Positions 28,225 through 37,470 of a stretch of DNA of 64,000 nt are shown piece after piece. The stretch is from assembly GCA_964460665.1 (NCBI GenBank), contig CAYWSL010000002.1, forward strand, positions 1 through 64,000. The letters are read 5' to 3'. Both the position numbers and the translations under genes were made by a program. The notes beneath the pieces were generated by a model. It did no database searches. It was given only the letters and a program-made list of their open reading frames with translations, and was not told the origin of the DNA. The first letter of the stretch is position 1. The number at the start of each line of letters is the position of its first letter. This DNA comes from K23-9 sp964460665. Its GTDB lineage: Bacteria; Planctomycetota; Planctomycetia; Pirellulales; Pirellulaceae.

Positions 28225-29424
28225 ATGCGCAGCCTTCTTCACATTATCGCTTTCGGTACCATCTGTTTTGGCAGTGTGCTTCTTGGCATCGACGCCTCGG
28301 CGCTGGCCGAAGCGCCATCCAAGACGCAGCCTGGCATTTCATCAACCAAGCCTGCGGATGGGCCTGCGGTCAAAGTCGCCGATGGATTCATGGTGCCTTA
28401 CACCGTGACCATTCCGGGCAGCGAAGTCAGCTTTGAAATGATTCCGGTTCCTGGCGGTGAGTTCTTGCTGGGTAGTCCCGAAGACGAAGAGGGACGCGAC
28501 ACCGATGAGGGACCACAAGTGAAGGTCACAGTGGACCCGATGTGGGTCGCGAAAACCGAAGTCACCTGGGCTCAGTTCAAAGAATACATGGCGTTATACG
28601 ACGCGTTCACATCTTTCAAAATGAACAAGACACGCGAAGTTGGTGACAACAAGGCAGACGCTGTCACCGCACCCACACCGCTGTACGACGAAACATTCAC
28701 ATTCGAATACGGGGAAGAGGACCAACAGGCGGCCGTCTCAATGGCCCAGTATGGCGCTCAACAATTCACAAAATGGCTCAGCCGGCTAACCGATCAACAA
28801 TTTCGCTTGCCCACCGAAGCCGAGTGGGAATATGCCGCTCGCGGCGGGACGACGACGGCCTACTACTTTGGCGATGACCCTGACGAGCTTGAAGACCACG
28901 CCTGGTTCTTTGACAACGCCGAAGATGGCCAAGCCCATGTCGGCACGAAACCAGCTAACCCATTTGGGCTGCACGACATGCTGGGCAACGCCGCCGAATG
29001 GACCGTCACTCAACACACGCCAAACGGCTATAAGGACTACGTTGGCAAGAAAAACAACGCAACCGCGATGGTCCTCTGGCCGACGGATGACGACTCCAAA
29101 TGTGTCATCCGTGGCGGTACTTGGCAAGAAAACCCTGATCAACTTCGTGTCGCCAGACGCATGGTATCCGATTACACACTTTGGAAAGACACGGATCCGC
29201 AAGACCCCAAAAGCCCTTGGTGGATGACCGATGACCCGGTCCGTGGTGTCGGATTTCGTGTGTTCCGGTCGTATCAACCGCTGTCCAGCGAAATCATCAC
29301 CAAGTTCTGGGAAGCCAACGCGGAAGAAACCCAGTTCCAAGTCAAATTCAAACTTGACGACGGACGCGGTGTCCAAGGCATCGTCGACAAGACCTTGCCG
29401 GCTGCGATGAAGTCGCTGGAGTAG
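28225..29424 (+). CDS. secreted SUMF1/FGE-like protein, copy 2
   Basis: A protein of 399 residues, closely similar along its whole length to the preceding gene, evidently a tandem duplication. A signal peptide (IIAFGTICFGSVLLG) precedes the SUMF1 domain: VPGGEFLLGSPEDEEGRDTD, MWVAKTEVTWAQFKEYM, RLPTEAEWEYAARGGT, NPFGLHDMLGNAAEWTV and CVIRGGTWQENPDQLRVARRM. Like its neighbour it lacks the FGE cysteine pair. It retains an EITKFWEA...VDKTLP tail matching that of copy 1. The role is probably structural or carbohydrate related; no partner is identified. Confidence 0.85.
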   Translation: MRSLLHIIAFGTICFGSVLLGIDASALAEAPSKTQPGISSTKPADGPAVKVADGFMVPYTVTIPGSEVSFEMIPVPGGEFLLGSPEDEEGRDTDEGPQVKVTVDPMWVAKTEVTWAQFKEYMALYDAFTSFKMNKTREVGDNKADAVTAPTPLYDETFTFEYGEEDQQAAVSMAQYGAQQFTKWLSRLTDQQFRLPTEAEWEYAARGGTTTAYYFGDDPDELEDHAWFFDNAEDGQAHVGTKPANPFGLHDMLGNAAEWTVTQHTPNGYKDYVGKKNNATAMVLWPTDDDSKCVIRGGTWQENPDQLRVARRMVSDYTLWKDTDPQDPKSPWWMTDDPVRGVGFRVFRSYQPLSSEIITKFWEANAEETQFQVKFKLDDGRGVQGIVDKTLPAAMKSLE

Positions 29425-29517
29425 GCGAATCTTGCCAAATTAGCGTCTGGTAACTCTACGCAGTCCGATCTACATTTCACCTTCTGACAATTTCCCCTTT
29501 TAACCGATTCGGTTCCC

Positions 29518-30534
29518 GTGTTTGAAACTCTTGCTTTGGTTGGCGCTACTGGCGCTGTAGGCCGTATTGTTCTGGAAGAACTTCAGCAGCGCAAATTTCC
29601 CTACAAACGACTGAAACTGCTGGCATCGCAGCGTTCAGTCGGCAAGAAAGTTCGCGTCAACGGCGAAGACATTACGATCGAACTACTGGAACCGGGCGCC
29701 TTCAAGGGAATCGATTTGGTCATCGCCAGCACTCCGGATGAAATTTCACGGGACTTCGCCCCCTACGCCGTCGAAGAAGGCGCGGTCGTTGTCGACGAAA
29801 GCGGCTACTGGCGAATGGACCCCAAGGTGCCATTGATCATTCCCGAAGTGAACCCCGATGCGGTAAACGACCACAGCGGTATCGTCGCTAGCCCAAATTG
29901 CAGCACGACTCAAATGGTCGTCGCACTGGCACCACTACACAATACGGCTCGTGTCAAACGAGTCGTGGTCAGCACTTATCAGGCAACAAGCGGTGCTGGA
30001 CTTGCCGGCAACGAAGAATTGAACGACAGCACTCGTAGCGCATTGACTGGCAAAGTTCATCCTCCGGAAACGTTTCAGCATCCAATCGGTTTCAACCTGA
30101 TTCCACAAATCGGTTCAGAGAAACACGAAGGCTACACCAGCGAAGAGATGAAGATGGTGTACGAGACCCGTAAGATCATGGGCGACGACAAAATCCAAGT
30201 TTGCCCGACTGCGGTTCGCGTTCCGGTTGCGATCGGACACAGCGAATCGATTTTGGTCGAAACCGAAAAGCCGCTGACCGTGGTCGAAGCTCGAAGCCTG
30301 TTTGAAGCAGCAGACGGTGTTACGGTGGTCGACGACTTGGACGGCCACCAGTATCCGATGCCGCGTGACTGCGAAGGCAAAGACGATGTGTTTGTCGGTC
30401 GAATCCGACGCGACATCAGCGGCGGAAACGGCATCACGTTCTGGTGCGTTAGCGACAACTTGCGAAAAGGAGCGGCAACGAACGCCGTTCAGATCGCCGA
30501 ATTGCTGGTGAAGCGATCCGCGGAAACCGGCTAA
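29518..30534 (+). CDS. asd: aspartate-semialdehyde dehydrogenase
   Basis: A protein of 338 residues converting aspartyl phosphate to aspartate semialdehyde with NADPH, feeding lysine, threonine and methionine synthesis. The NADP loop is LVGATGAVGR at residues 8-16, and the catalytic Cys128 lies in SPNCSTTQM. GGNGITFWCVSDNLRKGAATNA near the end is the family signature. The start is GTG at 29518; no ATG precedes the nucleotide loop. truA follows after 13 bases on the same strand. Confidence 0.96.
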   Translation: MFETLALVGATGAVGRIVLEELQQRKFPYKRLKLLASQRSVGKKVRVNGEDITIELLEPGAFKGIDLVIASTPDEISRDFAPYAVEEGAVVVDESGYWRMDPKVPLIIPEVNPDAVNDHSGIVASPNCSTTQMVVALAPLHNTARVKRVVVSTYQATSGAGLAGNEELNDSTRSALTGKVHPPETFQHPIGFNLIPQIGSEKHEGYTSEEMKMVYETRKIMGDDKIQVCPTAVRVPVAIGHSESILVETEKPLTVVEARSLFEAADGVTVVDDLDGHQYPMPRDCEGKDDVFVGRIRRDISGGNGITFWCVSDNLRKGAATNAVQIAELLVKRSAETG

Positions 30535-30547
30535 GTGAACCAAGCCG

Positions 30548-31330
30548 ATGACGCGTTCTTTTAAGTTGACGGTCGCCTACGACGGAACGGACTTCGCCGG
30601 CTGGCAAGTTCAACCGGACCAGCCGACGATCCAAAGCGAACTTCAAAAAGCACTCCGCCGAATCGCAAAGCAAGACGTTCAAGCAATTGGTAGCGGCCGC
30701 ACCGACTCCGGTGTTCACGCTCTCGCTCAAGTCGCCAGCTGCCAAATCGCAAATTGGAATGCTACCGCGGCAGATCTGAAGACCGCTTTGAATACGCAGC
30801 TTCCCGATTCGATTGTGGTGACGGATTCGATCGATGCACCGGATGACTTTCATGCCATTCGCGATGCCATCGGCAAACGCTATCGGTATCAAATGCAATT
30901 GGGCGGTACCCGCGACGTCTTTGGCCATCGGTATCACTGGCATTTCAAATTCCCGATCCAGATCGATCCGATGCGGGAAGCTGCGGCAAAGATGGTGGGC
31001 GAAAAAGACTTCGCCTGCTTCCAAGCGGCTGGCGGCGACCGAAAATCCACTGTTCGCGATATCCGCAGCTGCGACCTGATCGACGAATCCACTGAAAATC
31101 ATCGACGAATTGCGATCGAAGTGGAAGCGAACGGCTTCCTGTACAACATGGTCCGCAACATCGTTGGCACCCTAGTCGAAGTCGGCCGCGGCAAACACTC
31201 CGCAGAGTGGGTCGATGACGTGATCGCCCAAAAAAACCGTGATAACGCCGGCCCGACCGCCCCGCCGCAAGGATTATTCTTGAAAGAAGTCCATTACGAG
31301 GCGTTCGATCGCCAATCCATCAAGCGCTAA
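30548..31330 (+). CDS. truA: tRNA pseudouridine(38-40) synthase
   Basis: A protein of 260 residues making pseudouridine at positions 38-40 of the tRNA anticodon arm. The start MTRSFKLTVAYDGTDFAGWQ and catalytic Asp53 in GSGRTDSGVHA are diagnostic; GKRYRYQM, DFACFQAAG and NGFLYNMVRNIVGTLVEVG are the other conserved blocks. It lies 13 bases behind asd and is likely co-transcribed with it. Confidence 0.96.
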   Translation: MTRSFKLTVAYDGTDFAGWQVQPDQPTIQSELQKALRRIAKQDVQAIGSGRTDSGVHALAQVASCQIANWNATAADLKTALNTQLPDSIVVTDSIDAPDDFHAIRDAIGKRYRYQMQLGGTRDVFGHRYHWHFKFPIQIDPMREAAAKMVGEKDFACFQAAGGDRKSTVRDIRSCDLIDESTENHRRIAIEVEANGFLYNMVRNIVGTLVEVGRGKHSAEWVDDVIAQKNRDNAGPTAPPQGLFLKEVHYEAFDRQSIKR

Positions 31331-31467
31331 TCTGAAAATAATCCTATCGATCGGGAAAAAGCTCGTCGAACCGTGCCGATTATAGCGTCAGGTGGTCTCC
31401 GCCTGCACTGTCTTTCGTACACCAATAAGCGGACAAACGACAGACCTCAACTATACTCGTTTTGGTC

Positions 31468-32904
31468 ATGCAACACGAATCACTTATCGACAAAACTACC
31501 GCGTCGCTGACAACGAGCACTCCGTTGTCATGTGACGAGGTCGCGCATGGCAATTCGGCTGATTCAGGTCCATCCCCGAGTTTCATACAACGCGCTTTAT
31601 CTCGCTTGCCGATGACCGTTTTCTGGGCCCTGGCTGCTCAAGCAACACTTAGCATCACGCGGCTTCTCACCTCCGTCACTGTCGGTGGCCGATTCGGTCC
31701 CGGGTCGGAAGTGGAACTGGGATACTACTCCAGTGCGTTCAGTGTGCTGATGCTACTGATCGCACTTCACGAAGCGTTCGTGACAACGCCGCTGACTGTT
31801 TTCAATCAGAAGCAAACGGATACACAGCGAAAGTCTTTTTCGGCTGACATGCTAATCAGTTCGTTTCTGTTAATCGGACTGACGGCCGCTATCACCGGCC
31901 TACTGATTGCAGTTCAAGTTGGCTTCCAAGTCGTCAAGCCAGCACTCGGTGCCGGCTTGATCGCAGCCGCAGCACTCGCGCCACTGCAATTGCTTCGCGA
32001 GTTTTCGCGTCGATGGCTGTTAGCCAATCTTGCGGTAAAGGCATCCGCCTTCTTGGAGTTTCTTTTCGCCGGTGTGTATCTGCTGATCCTTGGCGGTTTG
32101 GTTTACGCAGCCAACGTCAGTGCGGTCGGAGTCTTCATCGCGATCGCTTGCGTCAATGCGATTGGCTTGGCCGTGTGGTGGTATATCTACCGTGGCGAGT
32201 TTCAATTCAATAGTGAATCCAGGTCGCAGCAAGTCACCGAGAACTTCCGATACGGTCGCTGGGTGGCAGGTGAAAACGTATGCAGTACATTCACCAACTA
32301 CATGTGCATCTGGTTTTTGACGTTCCAAATCGACGAAGGTGCGGCGGGTGTTTTCTTCGCGTGCTTCACGATCATGATGCTGGCCAACCCGTTCTTGCTT
32401 GGCATCAGCAGTGTCTTGGCCCCGCGAGCGGCGCAAGAGTATGTCAAAGGTGGCTGGACCGCGATGCGACCGGTGCTGATGAACTATGGCGGCTTTATCT
32501 TGCTGGTGCTGCTGTCTTTCGCTGGCGTGCTGTTCTACTTCGGCGACCAACTAACCCTGGCATTTTTCGGACCCAAGTTCTCTGCTTACTTTGCCGAACA
32601 CTTCGAAGGGCGAAATACGATCACATCGACACTGGGTTTCGCGATGCCGTTGCTTGGTCTTAGTTTCGTATTCACGATGGGGTTGTTGGCCGCCGGCCGC
32701 CCACATGACAGTTTTTACTCGGCCATCGTGGCCTTAATCGCTCTGATTGTCGCCAATTTTTCATTCAACCAGCCGACGTTAGAAACGGCCGCGATCAGCT
32801 TCGTGATCTCGATCGCAGTGGGAACGGCGTGTCGCCTGATCTTTTTGTTGCGTGCTTACGCTTCCAGTAGCGATTCCCCGGCCACGTTAGATTCGTCGTC
32901 CTAG
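31468..32904 (+). CDS. flippase-like multipass membrane protein
   Basis: A protein of 478 residues with about twelve predicted membrane helices after a hydrophilic N-terminus of about 45 residues. The layout resembles the MOP (MATE/Wzx-like) polysaccharide flippase superfamily: LTSVTVGGRFGPGSEVELGYYSSAFSVLML near helix 2 and AGVFFACFTIMMLANPFLLGISSVLAPRAAQEYVKGG near helix 8. It would move lipid-linked glycans across the membrane, but no glycan genes flank it. The ATG at 31468 is preferred to TTG 31462. The family assignment is from topology and general pattern only. Confidence 0.7.
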   Translation: MQHESLIDKTTASLTTSTPLSCDEVAHGNSADSGPSPSFIQRALSRLPMTVFWALAAQATLSITRLLTSVTVGGRFGPGSEVELGYYSSAFSVLMLLIALHEAFVTTPLTVFNQKQTDTQRKSFSADMLISSFLLIGLTAAITGLLIAVQVGFQVVKPALGAGLIAAAALAPLQLLREFSRRWLLANLAVKASAFLEFLFAGVYLLILGGLVYAANVSAVGVFIAIACVNAIGLAVWWYIYRGEFQFNSESRSQQVTENFRYGRWVAGENVCSTFTNYMCIWFLTFQIDEGAAGVFFACFTIMMLANPFLLGISSVLAPRAAQEYVKGGWTAMRPVLMNYGGFILLVLLSFAGVLFYFGDQLTLAFFGPKFSAYFAEHFEGRNTITSTLGFAMPLLGLSFVFTMGLLAAGRPHDSFYSAIVALIALIVANFSFNQPTLETAAISFVISIAVGTACRLIFLLRAYASSSDSPATLDSSS

Positions 32905-32939
32905 CGTTGACATCCGTCGCGATAGGATAAACTGGTAGC

Positions 32940-33473
32940 ATGTCGCTACTGCTTCTTATCGACGGTTACAACGTACTTTCGCCAGTCGCTCCGCCGACAC
33001 GAAACACGGATGCCAACTGGCTTCATCGTGAACGCATGCTGTTGATCGATCGTTTGGGCAGCCACTTGGATGAAGAGCTTCGTCTGCGAACCTGCGTGGT
33101 GTTTGACGCCGCCAATCCGCCCCGCAATCGTGCCAGTGAGTTCGTTGTTCAGGGAATCCAAATCCGGTTTGCGATCGACTACCCCGAAGCGGACGACTTG
33201 ATCGAAGAATTGATCAATGCCCATCATTCGCCGAAACAGCTGACGGTGATTTCATCGGACCATCGAATCCAAGCATCAGCCCGGCGCCGCGGAGCGGTCC
33301 CATTCGATTCCGAACCCTGGCTAGATGCCTTGGTCGACGGAAATCCGCGTCTAGGATTTGACCGCAAGCAAGCAAGAGGAGGGCAGGGGAGTACCAAACC
33401 AGAAAAGCCCACCGGCGACCTATCCGACCAAAGCGTCGGCGATTGGATGAAAAAGTTCGGGTTCGATGAATAG
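32940..33473 (+). CDS. NYN-domain (YacP/Rae1-like) RNase
   Basis: A protein of 177 residues with the PIN-like NYN fold: LLLIDGYNVL at the N-terminus (first acidic residue Asp8), RTCVVFDAANPP, YPEADDLIEELI (paired acidic residues) and LTVISSDHRIQASARRRGA. These are the metal-binding acidic positions of NYN nucleases. The Bacillus relative Rae1 cleaves mRNA in the ribosome; function here is inferred. A short polar tail (about 120-177) ends at a conserved-looking SVGDWMKKFGFDE helix. It converges on putA with 47 bases between the stops. Confidence 0.85.
   Translation: MSLLLLIDGYNVLSPVAPPTRNTDANWLHRERMLLIDRLGSHLDEELRLRTCVVFDAANPPRNRASEFVVQGIQIRFAIDYPEADDLIEELINAHHSPKQLTVISSDHRIQASARRRGAVPFDSEPWLDALVDGNPRLGFDRKQARGGQGSTKPEKPTGDLSDQSVGDWMKKFGFDE
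33381..33388 (+). other. KOPS-like octamer GGGCAGGG
   Basis: Exact GGGNAGGG match inside the tail-coding part of the NYN gene, on its coding strand. Confidence 0.45.
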
Positions 33474-33520
33474 CCTAGTCGCCAAGTAGCATATTCGCCG
33501 GCCACTCCGCCGGTCGACCA

Positions 33521-36500
33521 TTAACCAACCGGTCGCCGCGTTTCCTCCGCTCGCCGTCCCAGATTTCCGTAGCGGTGATAATCGTGCGACACGGATTGTT
33601 CGTCCATGTATCGCAAACACTCCACGCGACCTTCGACAACAACCGGCTCACTGATGCTTGTTACGAACATCTCGCCGCACGCTTTCAGTAGCTCCGCGTG
33701 ATCTTTGCGTTGATCAAACAACCGCAAACGATTCACACCGCCATCACGTATTCGCTTCGCCAGTTCGTCAATCGTTTCTTCCACCGGATCCACTAGTCCT
33801 GGTACGTAGTCCGCAGGCGACTCCAGCAACTCTTTTGCTTGCGGTGACAAATCGGTGCTGATCGAAACCGTGACTTGTGCTCCAGCAGCGACGGCGGCCG
33901 TGACCGCTGTCAGTGCGTCGACGATCTGGTCCGCCGAGTCGACTCGAATCGTCATCGCTTTGACGGGACGATAGCGCCGGAAATTGTCTTGTCCGACCAA
34001 CTTGACCGAATCGTGTTCGCGCGAAAACTCCTGCGCCATCGCGGACCGCTGACTGGTCATCACGCTGCGAAGCGACGCCGCGACAGCTTCGGGCATGACA
34101 TCCGTAGCAGCGAACACTTCGACCCAACTCTGCAATCGATCCAGTTCATCATGCGGAGCGGTCGATTCGTTGCTATTAGGCCGGCCATCGTTCACTTTCA
34201 TCAACGCCAGGACGTAATTGGGACCGCCCGCCTTCACACCAGGACCATAGGCGCTCAGACCGACGCCACCAAACGGTTGCCGAAGAACGATAGCTCCGGT
34301 TGTCGGTCGGTTGATATACAAGTTCCCAGCGCCGATCGATTGCTTCCACAGTTCGATTTCACGAACGTCCAGACTTTCCAGCCCGCTGGTCAAGCCGTAT
34401 CCCGTGCTACGAACGATTTCGATCGCTTCCTCCAGCCGCGAGAACTTCATCACGCCCAAAATGGGACCGAACAACTCCGTCTTGTGCGCGAAGCTGCCCG
34501 ATTTGATATTCCATTTCACACCCGGCCGATACAAATTCGGATTACCAACCACATGCTCGGGAACAACCAACCAAGATTCGTCGCCTTCCAGCGTTTTCAT
34601 TCCGCGAATCAACTCTTCGCCCGGTGGACTGATCAGCGGGCCCATCTTGGATGACAAGTCCCATGCGGATCCGACACGAATGCTCTCGACCGCGTCGGCC
34701 AATGTCTCGCGAAATTTCTCGTCGTTGAACACTTCATCTTCCAACAACAGCAAAGACGTCGCACTACACTTTTGCCCTGAATGTCCGAACGCGGAATAGA
34801 TCACGTTCTTGATGGCTTGATCACGATCCGCCATCGCGGTCACGATCGTCGCGTTTTTGCCACCGGTTTCGGCCAACAGATGAAGGTCGGGCCTAACGGC
34901 CAGCATGCGTTTGGCCGTCGACGTTCCTCCGGTCAAAATCACGGTGTCCACTTTTTCGTTGGCAACCAATCCCAATTCAGCGGTCTTGCCAGGGCAGGGG
35001 ACTAGTTGCAATACGTCGCGTGGCACTCCGGCATCCCAAAATGCGTGGCATAGCACTTGTGCAGTCAGAATGGTCTGGCTGGCTGGCTTCAAGATCACGG
35101 TGTTGCCAGCCGAAAGCGAGGCAGCGATACCGCCGCAGGGAATCGCCAGCGGAAAGTTCCACGGCGAAATAACGGCGACAACGCCGCGCGGCTTCACTTC
35201 GATCGTTGGTTCGCCCATCCACGCTTTGGCCGACAGCGGGTAGAACTCACAAAAGTCGATCGCTTCACTGACTTCCGGGTCGGCCTGCCCAACGGTCTTT
35301 CCGCCGTCGGCCACCATCGCGCCGATCAAGTCGCCACGGCGCTCGCGAAGATTCTGCGCAACTTTGCGCAGCACGTCATGACGATGATCGACCGTGCTGC
35401 TACCCCAACCACTCCTGTCTTCCGAGGCGATTTCGACGGCCCGCTGAACATCTTGCAATGACGCCGTGTTCGCTTCGCTGACAACGACTTCCGGGCGCGA
35501 TGGATCATTCTTCGATACCGTTGTTTTGCCATCGACTTGATCGGATCCGATCATCAACGGGATCTGAACCGGGCCTTCGTCAAACTTGGATTGCCAGCGA
35601 TCCAGTATCGCCTGCGCCCAATCTGCATTCGCCGGATGAGACCAATCTGTATCCGGTTCATTGACCAACTGCGACCAATGATCGGCCACCGGCGGCTGAG
35701 CAGCCCGATCATTGCGTGATTCATTATGGCGCGGCGCATCGCTGACTTTGTCGCGATGTGCAAAGGCTTCGCGAAACCCGCTGGCCAAACTTTCAAACTC
35801 GGGGCTATCAGCCTTCAAGCGATACGAATGCCGCAAGAAGTTCTCGGGGCCAGTGTTTTCATCTAGCCGACGAATCAGGTAACCGATCGCATTTAAGAAA
35901 CCTTCGCGACGACACGCCGGCGCGTACAACAGCATCCTTGACCCACGCTCGGTGATCGCACGACGCTGATGATTGGCCATGCCTTCAAGCATCTCGATCT
36001 GAATGCGGTCGCCGAAATCGCCTGTATCGCTTTCCTTCTCTGACGCCCACAACAATGCCAAAGCGACATCGAACAGATTGTGCGATGCCACACCGACTCG
36101 TAAATCACCTTTGGCGGTCGCGTCAATCAACTCGCGCAGCATTCGCTTGTAGTTTGCATCGGTATCCGCCTTGCGCTGGTACGTTGGCTGCGGATGCCCG
36201 CTAATCGAAGCGTGCACGCGTTCCATTTCCATGTTCGCGCCTTTAACCAAACGGATCGTCAGCGGTTCGCCACCGTCAGATACGCGTTGGGCAGACCACT
36301 GGATCAGTCGCTGCATGACTCGATACGAATCCGGCACGTAAGCTTGCAGCGCAACTCCGGCTCTTGCCTTCTGAAGCCCTTTGCGATCCAGCGTTTCACG
36401 CAGGATGTCGGCGGTCAGATAAAGATCGCGATACTCTTCCATGTCCAGATACACAAACTTAGCATCGCCGGTTTGTGGATCGACTTCCTGCATCGCGGTT

Positions 36501-37126
36501 CGGTACAACGATTCCAAACGTCCGGATACTTTTTTGATCGTGTGCTGCCGCGCCAGCGCAGAAACTTGGCTGTAGACGGTCGAGATCTTGACCGAAAGAC
36601 ACTTCACGTCGGGCATCCGCAATGCGTCGAAACAGTCCTGCATCCGTCGTTTTGTTTCGCGTTCACCCAGAATCGCTTCGCCCAACAAGTTGACATTCAT
36701 TTCAACGCCTTGTGATTGCCGCGCCCGCAAGTGTTCGCCCAACAGCGCTGGCTCGGCTGGCAAAATCACGTTTGCCGTTTCGCGGCGCATCTTTTCTTTC
36801 ACCAACGGGACGGCCACGCCGGGAAGGTATTCGCCAAAGGACTGAAACCCGCGCAGCATCGCCTGTTCGGTGGGACTGAAGAACCGCGGCACACCTTGCA
36901 CGTCCAGCAAATGCGTTAACTGGTCAGCGACCCGAGCGGGGGTATGAGTACGGAACGCTTGATCGGTCATTTCCACCAGCGTTGCCTTGTCGGCAGCGTG
37001 ACCAATCATTCGATCCAATTCTGCTTGCTGCCGGCGTTCTTGTGGTGTCTGCAGCGTGACCGCGTGACGAAGTAGTTCGGCGGCGACTTCGATGGCGCGT
37101 TCAGCGTCTGAGTTCTTATCAGTCAT
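33521..37126 (-). CDS. putA: bifunctional proline dehydrogenase / glutamate semialdehyde dehydrogenase
   Basis: A protein of 1201 residues that oxidises proline to glutamate. The N-terminal PRODH barrel (about 100-480) has VKISTVYSQV, YLDMEEYRDLYLT, LQAYVPDSY, IRLVKGANME, and EMLEGMANHQRRAI. The aldehyde dehydrogenase part (about 540-1010) has VVAVISPWNFPLAIPCGG, LTGGTSTAKRM, LAETGGKNATIV, and the catalytic Cys in GHSGQKCSATS. A further C-terminal domain of about 190 residues (from about 1010) is of the kind found in long PutA proteins. No N-terminal ribbon-helix-helix is present, so it is unlikely to autoregulate its own gene. ATG 37126 fits the family. Monocistronic. Confidence 0.96.
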   Translation of the reverse strand: MTDKNSDAERAIEVAAELLRHAVTLQTPQERRQQAELDRMIGHAADKATLVEMTDQAFRTHTPARVADQLTHLLDVQGVPRFFSPTEQAMLRGFQSFGEYLPGVAVPLVKEKMRRETANVILPAEPALLGEHLRARQSQGVEMNVNLLGEAILGERETKRRMQDCFDALRMPDVKCLSVKISTVYSQVSALARQHTIKKVSGRLESLYRTAMQEVDPQTGDAKFVYLDMEEYRDLYLTADILRETLDRKGLQKARAGVALQAYVPDSYRVMQRLIQWSAQRVSDGGEPLTIRLVKGANMEMERVHASISGHPQPTYQRKADTDANYKRMLRELIDATAKGDLRVGVASHNLFDVALALLWASEKESDTGDFGDRIQIEMLEGMANHQRRAITERGSRMLLYAPACRREGFLNAIGYLIRRLDENTGPENFLRHSYRLKADSPEFESLASGFREAFAHRDKVSDAPRHNESRNDRAAQPPVADHWSQLVNEPDTDWSHPANADWAQAILDRWQSKFDEGPVQIPLMIGSDQVDGKTTVSKNDPSRPEVVVSEANTASLQDVQRAVEIASEDRSGWGSSTVDHRHDVLRKVAQNLRERRGDLIGAMVADGGKTVGQADPEVSEAIDFCEFYPLSAKAWMGEPTIEVKPRGVVAVISPWNFPLAIPCGGIAASLSAGNTVILKPASQTILTAQVLCHAFWDAGVPRDVLQLVPCPGKTAELGLVANEKVDTVILTGGTSTAKRMLAVRPDLHLLAETGGKNATIVTAMADRDQAIKNVIYSAFGHSGQKCSATSLLLLEDEVFNDEKFRETLADAVESIRVGSAWDLSSKMGPLISPPGEELIRGMKTLEGDESWLVVPEHVVGNPNLYRPGVKWNIKSGSFAHKTELFGPILGVMKFSRLEEAIEIVRSTGYGLTSGLESLDVREIELWKQSIGAGNLYINRPTTGAIVLRQPFGGVGLSAYGPGVKAGGPNYVLALMKVNDGRPNSNESTAPHDELDRLQSWVEVFAATDVMPEAVAASLRSVMTSQRSAMAQEFSREHDSVKLVGQDNFRRYRPVKAMTIRVDSADQIVDALTAVTAAVAAGAQVTVSISTDLSPQAKELLESPADYVPGLVDPVEETIDELAKRIRDGGVNRLRLFDQRKDHAELLKACGEMFVTSISEPVVVEGRVECLRYMDEQSVSHDYHRYGNLGRRAEETRRPVG
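34992..34999 (+). other. KOPS-like octamer GGGCAGGG
   Basis: Exact GGGNAGGG match inside putA, on the non-coding strand of that gene. Confidence 0.45.
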
Positions 37127-37470
37127 GCGTATTCATCAAGAAATTTGAAAAGCTGTTGGCGCGTTGCAACCCGTCGAACAGCAAGAATGCCCTATCCAGC
37201 TTAGCGTCGATCCGTCCACTGATCCGCCCTTCGATCCGCCCATCGATCTGCATCAGCGGGTTGGTTTAGGAGCTTCGCTAGCGTGGCAATCCCCGCTTAC
37301 TGCGACAATTACGGTGGCAATACCTTGTGAAAACGGGGGCCTACGAGCAAAGACCCTGCCTTCGGTGTGGCAATATTTCGCAACCTTCCGAAGTTCTGGT
37401 TGTCGACGTAGAATTCGGGGCCTGGAATTGCCGATTCTGATCACCCTATTTCCCCAAAGCTGGCTAGACG
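37127..37470. other. gene-free divergent spacer putA/serC
   Basis: 344 bases. It contains three imperfect GATCCGYCC-like units at about 37207-37245. No clear promoter boxes or protein-coding content were found. Confidence 0.5.

Noticed and set aside
26969..29424. The FGE-like pair as the activator of the sulfatase at 41.5 kb
   Set aside because: The catalytic cysteine pair is missing from both copies.
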